From contig JALGAQ010000010.1 in assembly GCA_028829895.1 (NCBI GenBank), positions 121,001 to 185,000 of the forward strand: a stretch of DNA of 64,000 nt, given 5' to 3'. The stretch is from Sinotaia quadrata. Lineage: Eukaryota; Mollusca; Gastropoda; Architaenioglossa; Viviparidae. Below are positions 60,126-64,000 of this stretch, piece after piece. How positions within the stretch are numbered: the stretch's first letter is position 1; the number at the start of each line of letters is the position of its first letter. The notes below the pieces were generated by a model. That model was given only the letters and a program-made list of their open reading frames with translations. It made no database searches and was not told the origin of the DNA. The translations under genes and the position numbers were made by a program.

Positions 60126-60135
60126 CACAACACAA
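60028..60135. repeat. CA microsatellite
   Basis: About 50 CA units with one CG interruption, ending in ACACA variants. Confidence 0.97.
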
Positions 60136-60474
60136 CACACATACACACCTCTACAAGTTTTGCTGCTAGTCTTTGCTTAATTAATGGCTCATACCTGTAA
60201 TGCCCATTACATCTATCTATTCCCCCTTTAAACTCCTGTGATAGTCTTCATTGTCACCTTTATGTTTTTTATTACCCCCACCCATCCACCCAAAAGTCTA
60301 TTTTCTGCATGCAACCTGAAGAACCCTCACTTCAAAATTAATGTTACAATTAATGTCACAATTAGTGTCAATATGAATGGGACAATTAATACCACAATTA
60401 ATAGAAATTAGTGTCACCTACATACTTTTAGGGCATGGGGTAAACAACTCTTAATGCGCTAGAGAGGTTTATAG
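60136..60474. other. Non-coding spacer
   Basis: Contains a short run of related words (ACAATTAATGTCACAATTAG, 60340-60410) that may be a small degenerate repeat. Confidence 0.5.
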
Positions 60475-60990
60475 CTGTAAACCAAAAACGAGGATTATCA
60501 TAGTAAAGCAAAAATGAGGATTACAGCTGTAAAGCAAAAATGAGGATTACAGCTGTAAAGCAAAAACGAGATTAAAGCTGTAAAGTACTGGCGAGGATTA
60601 CAGCAGTAAAGCAATGACGAGGGTTACAGCTGTAAAGCAAAAACGAAGATTGCAGTTTGTAAAGCAATGACGAGGATTTAGCTGTAAAGCAAAAACGAAG
60701 ATTACAGCAGTAATGCAATGACGAGAATTACAGCAGTAATGCAAAAACGAAGATTACTGCAGTAAAGCAATGACGAGGATTACAGCTGTAAAGCAAAAAC
60801 GAAGATTACAGCAGTAATGCAATGACCAAGATTACAGCAGTAATGCAAAAACGATGATTAAAGCTGTAAAGCACAAAAACAAGGATTACAGCTGTAAAGC
60901 AAGATCAAGCATTAAAGCTTTATAATAAAAAACAAGGATTACGAAAAACAAAATAAACTTTTAAAAATAAAGCAAAAACTAGGATTAAAC
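60475..60990. repeat. ~26-bp minisatellite, about 19 copies
   Basis: GATTACAGCTGTAAAGCAAA plus AACGAG, with AGCAGTAATGCAATGACGAG variants that alternate with it in the middle. The unit includes the palindrome TTACAGCTGTAA. Confidence 0.94.
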
Positions 60991-61734
60991 CGAATAGCGC
61001 TTTCCATAACGGATTTCATCTTCGAAAAAAGAACTGCAAAGGAATTGTACAGGATGACAAAAGGCAGGTCCTTGCCCTGTCTCTTGATGTTATTAGATGG
61101 GGGAGGGGATTTATGTACACGGACATGGCTGACAGAACTAGTCATGTAGCGCGCGTTACTGACTAATCGCACGTGTAACCCTTGTCTGCAGTTTCTTAAC
61201 GGCTAACAAAGCCGGCACACCGCAAACGTGAGAGAGACTTGTACACTTAGTTCCCTTGATTTACACACCGCATACATTATGTTGAATTGGTACCTTTTGG
61301 AGGGAGCATGTATTCCACCCTCACTTGGTATTGCTTTGCGCATGCGCTATAGTTGATTATATCCGGAGAAGATGTTTAATTTGAATCTGCAGACATGTTG
61401 TTGTTGTTGTTGTTGTTGTTCATGTGTTGTTGCTGTATGCCAAAGCGGAGAGTTTTGTTGGCATGAATCAATTTAAAATATTTGATGTGTTTCAGTTGCA
61501 AATTCGATAAATGTCTGGGATGAAACAACGCCTTTTCGATCCGAGAAAAGATAACTGGAAATCAGCCATCCCTGTTGTGCTGAATTAATACTGTTTAGTA
61601 TTTAATTATGCTTATCATGTAACGCCGTGCATGTTTTTGTTTTTGTTTTACCCCTCCTTACCCCCCCCCCTCCCTTGTTTTCTGAGAAGCTGAAATCCAC
61701 ATGGTGTTGGCGGATTATATGATAACTTTCGGAC
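60991..61734. other. Non-coding DNA with a short TTG microsatellite
   Basis: TTG units at 61396-61420 and a C run near 61660-61670; otherwise nothing. Confidence 0.5.
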
Positions 61735-62155
61735 TGTAGTTGTAATAGACACCTTAGTCTTGGATTGTCTTTGCAGTACACGAGTTTACTTTCGGCTTGT
61801 TCTTATACACTACGTAATTTAGTTTCGGACTGTCGTGTTTGTAGACAACTGTAGTCTTGGATTATTGTTGTTGTATACAGCTTTAGTTTTGGATTACCGT
61901 GTTTGTAGACAACTGTAGTTTTGGATTATTGTTGTTGTATACAACTTTAGTTTTGGACTATCCTGTTTGTAAACAACTCTAGTTTAGGACTGTCGTCATT
62001 GTATGCAACTTTATTTTCGGACTGTCGCTTTTGTAGACAACTATTGTTTCGGATTGACGTTCTACATAGCTTTAGTTTTAGACTGTCTTTGATGAAGCAA
62101 GTTTCTGACTGACGTTGTTGTATACAATTTTAGTTTCGGACTGTCTTTGTAGATG
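61735..62155. repeat. Degenerate ~35-45-bp minisatellite, about ten copies
   Basis: GGACTGTCGTTGTTGTATAC with AACTTTAGTTTC/TTTTGGA recurring at uneven spacing, strongly diverged. Confidence 0.85.
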
Positions 62156-62640
62156 TGATTTTAATTATTATTTGTTTTCTTCTGGTGATTTTTGCTTGTT
62201 TTATTGTTTTGTTTATTGAATTTATCTTCTGTTTTGTTTATTGAATTTGTTATCATATTTTTTATTTCATTTATTATCACGTTTATTTATTTAATTTTTT
62301 TCTTCGATTTTCTGTCTGTTTAATTTTTTATTTTTTATTTTTATGTGTGTGTTTGTATATTTGGTTTGTTTGCATTGTTTGTTTATTTTGTTTACTTTAG
62401 TGTATGCTCATTTTTGTTTGGCATTAGTTTGCTTACTTTATTTTTGTGCTTTTGTTTATTTTTTGTTCATTTCGTTTGTTTGTATTTTCTGTATTTGTTC
62501 CTGTAGTTTGTTTTGTAGGACTTCTTGTTTTCTTTATTTGTTTACTTCGTTTGTTTGTGCTTTGAGTTTGTTCATTTTTTTCGTTTAGTGCTAATTTGTT
62601 TATTTTCTTTCCTTTCTTTCATTAATATGCTCATTAGAGT
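62156..62640. repeat. T-rich low-complexity tract with TTTGTTTA words
   Basis: Recurring TTTGTTTATTTTGTTTA-like words over almost 500 bp; gives phenylalanine/cysteine-rich frames that look membrane-like by chance. Confidence 0.75.
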
Positions 62641-63217
62641 AATAAATATTGTGCATTCACTTTCATTGTCCTTGATATTAGATTGGCGCACACGTATGCA
62701 CACTGATACGTGCATAAGATTAAAGCCAGATTGTAGAGATACTTTTCATTAATAATAATTACAATAGGGATATATTACTGATTTATCAATTTTTAATGTG
62801 TTCTCATCAGGAGCAGCAGAATCATCACCATTATCTTTATTTTTATCAAGACTATCATCATCATCATCATCATTATCATAGTCATCTTCATCATCATTAT
62901 TATTATTTGTTTGTTGGTGTTTTTGGATATTAATTATGTCCATTGTCCACCTCTTGTATGAAGTGTTGACTCATAATCGATCTCTCAATTAATCTTGTTG
63001 TCCATTGCTAACTACCACCAAACTGAAAGCGTATTCTAATCAGTGTTTTCCTGTCGTGATACAAAATTAGTGTTGGTGTTCGAAACTGTCATACGTAACA
63101 TAAGTGACGTCACTAGGAATACTTCTCGCAGATTTTTTAAAAATAAATTTCAAAGTGCCATGAAGGACAACCTACTTCTCTTGGACACCATAGCTCCTCG
63201 AAAATCTGACTGTTTTG
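62641..63217. other. Non-coding spacer with TCA microsatellite
   Basis: Degenerate TCA/TCATCA repeat at 62845-62905 (aspartate-rich frame on the minus strand is an artefact). Nothing else recognised. Confidence 0.55.
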
Positions 63218-63240
63218 TTGTTGTTGTTGTTGTTGTTGTT
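63218..63240. repeat. TTG microsatellite
   Basis: About eight TTG units. Confidence 0.95.
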
Positions 63241-63850
63241 GGAGTCTGTGAGGCTCTGGTGGGTCAACAGTATGACGAAATATCGTGAGGAAGAGAGATT
63301 AGTACAGCATAATTTGCTCAATAACTCCAGCTAATGGAGCTACAAGTGAAGGTTCCTGTATGTGACTCACTAGAAACTGGTAAAAGTGAACTTAAATGTG
63401 TGAAAGTCGTGACTGGCTTTGGCGAAGTCTCAAAACACACGTTTGTACTCAGTTCATTTATAACTTAACTCACAAAATACACAACTAGGGGTGCTTCCTC
63501 AGCTGGGGTGGGTGTGGTCATGGGGTTTTCATTTAGTTGCGCCCACGTGTCCGTCAGTTCGATCGCTGACATCATGCTGTCGTGATGTCCATTTGTGAGT
63601 GCACAGAGAATGACGGTGTAAATTACACAAATGACTTTACTTGTAAAACTTACCTACTTCCAAGTGAAATGAGTCACTGGTTTTCATCACGTTACAGATT
63701 TCAATTCGAGTTCAAGAGTTTTCTCCCCCTCTGTCTTCCCTCCCTTTCTTGTTTTCTTTCCTTATTTCTCTTTCTGTCTTTTCTGTTTATCATGTTTCTT
63801 TCTCTCCCTCTCTTATCTCTCATTCTTTTAAAAAATGTGTATACATATAT

Positions 63851-63852
<2 letters not shown>
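63241..63852. other. Non-coding spacer
   Basis: Pyrimidine-rich toward its end; the 121-codon frame at 63582-63947 runs into the TG tract and is unsupported. Confidence 0.45.

Positions 63853-63945
<93 letters not shown>
63853..63945. repeat. TG microsatellite
   Basis: About 46 uninterrupted TG units close to the window end. Confidence 0.97.
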
Positions 63946-63947
<2 letters not shown>

Positions 63948-64000
63948 CACGCAAGACATATACATTTCGAAAAACATTCCTTTAATTGAATTCTTCTTAA

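Overview
This window looks like AT-rich, intron- and intergene-type DNA from an animal. Long CA/TG, CT/GA and CACG microsatellites, dozens of short minisatellite arrays, tRNA-like repeat units and a complete animal-type Ty3/gypsy LTR retrotransposon all point to a metazoan. The style (very dense tandem repeats) would fit a mollusc or another lophotrochozoan, but no host gene is present to prove it. I find no convincing host protein-coding gene, rRNA or functional tRNA gene.

The centrepiece is an intact LTR retrotransposon on the minus strand (16366-24934), flanked by a 5-bp target-site duplication (GTTAT). Its two 1727-bp LTRs differ, as far as I could see by eye, at a single base. It carries one uninterrupted 1507-codon ORF (18221-22744) encoding, in order, a long charged coiled coil, a Gag capsid-like region, a CCHC zinc knuckle, an aspartic protease, an INTEGRASE with GPY/F module, and only then reverse transcriptase and RNase H. 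Integrase before RT is the Ty1/copia order, yet the RT and the GPY/F module are Ty3/gypsy type. This is the hallmark of the unusual Gmr1 group. TATA box, poly(A) signals, primer-binding site and polypurine tract are all in the right places, so the copy may be recently transposed and possibly still competent. It landed inside a ~45-bp minisatellite, now split into a left half (15955-16365) and a right half (24940-25420).

The rest of the window is non-coding. 1-14 kb: microsatellites plus a chain of unrelated 20-54-bp minisatellites, a perfect 274-bp tandem duplication between TG tracts, and a possible minus-strand tRNA-derived SINE. 14.2-15.5, 28.1-28.8, 41.3-41.5 and 46.9-48.2 kb: four copies of one unclassified ~1.25-kb dispersed repeat, two in each orientation. 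27.3-28.0 kb: three tandem diverged tRNA-like units. 33-45 kb: more minisatellites, including one unit family present at three separate sites (39.2, 40.6 and 41.5 kb), and a GC-richer segment at 38 kb that may be a decayed coding fragment. 50.7-51.0 kb: a possible MITE. 51-54.7 and 58.1-60 kb: quiet, nearly repeat-free sequence. 54.7-62 kb: further arrays, one of which (55.9-56.4 kb) records a 15-bp internal deletion that was then amplified. The window ends in a TG microsatellite.
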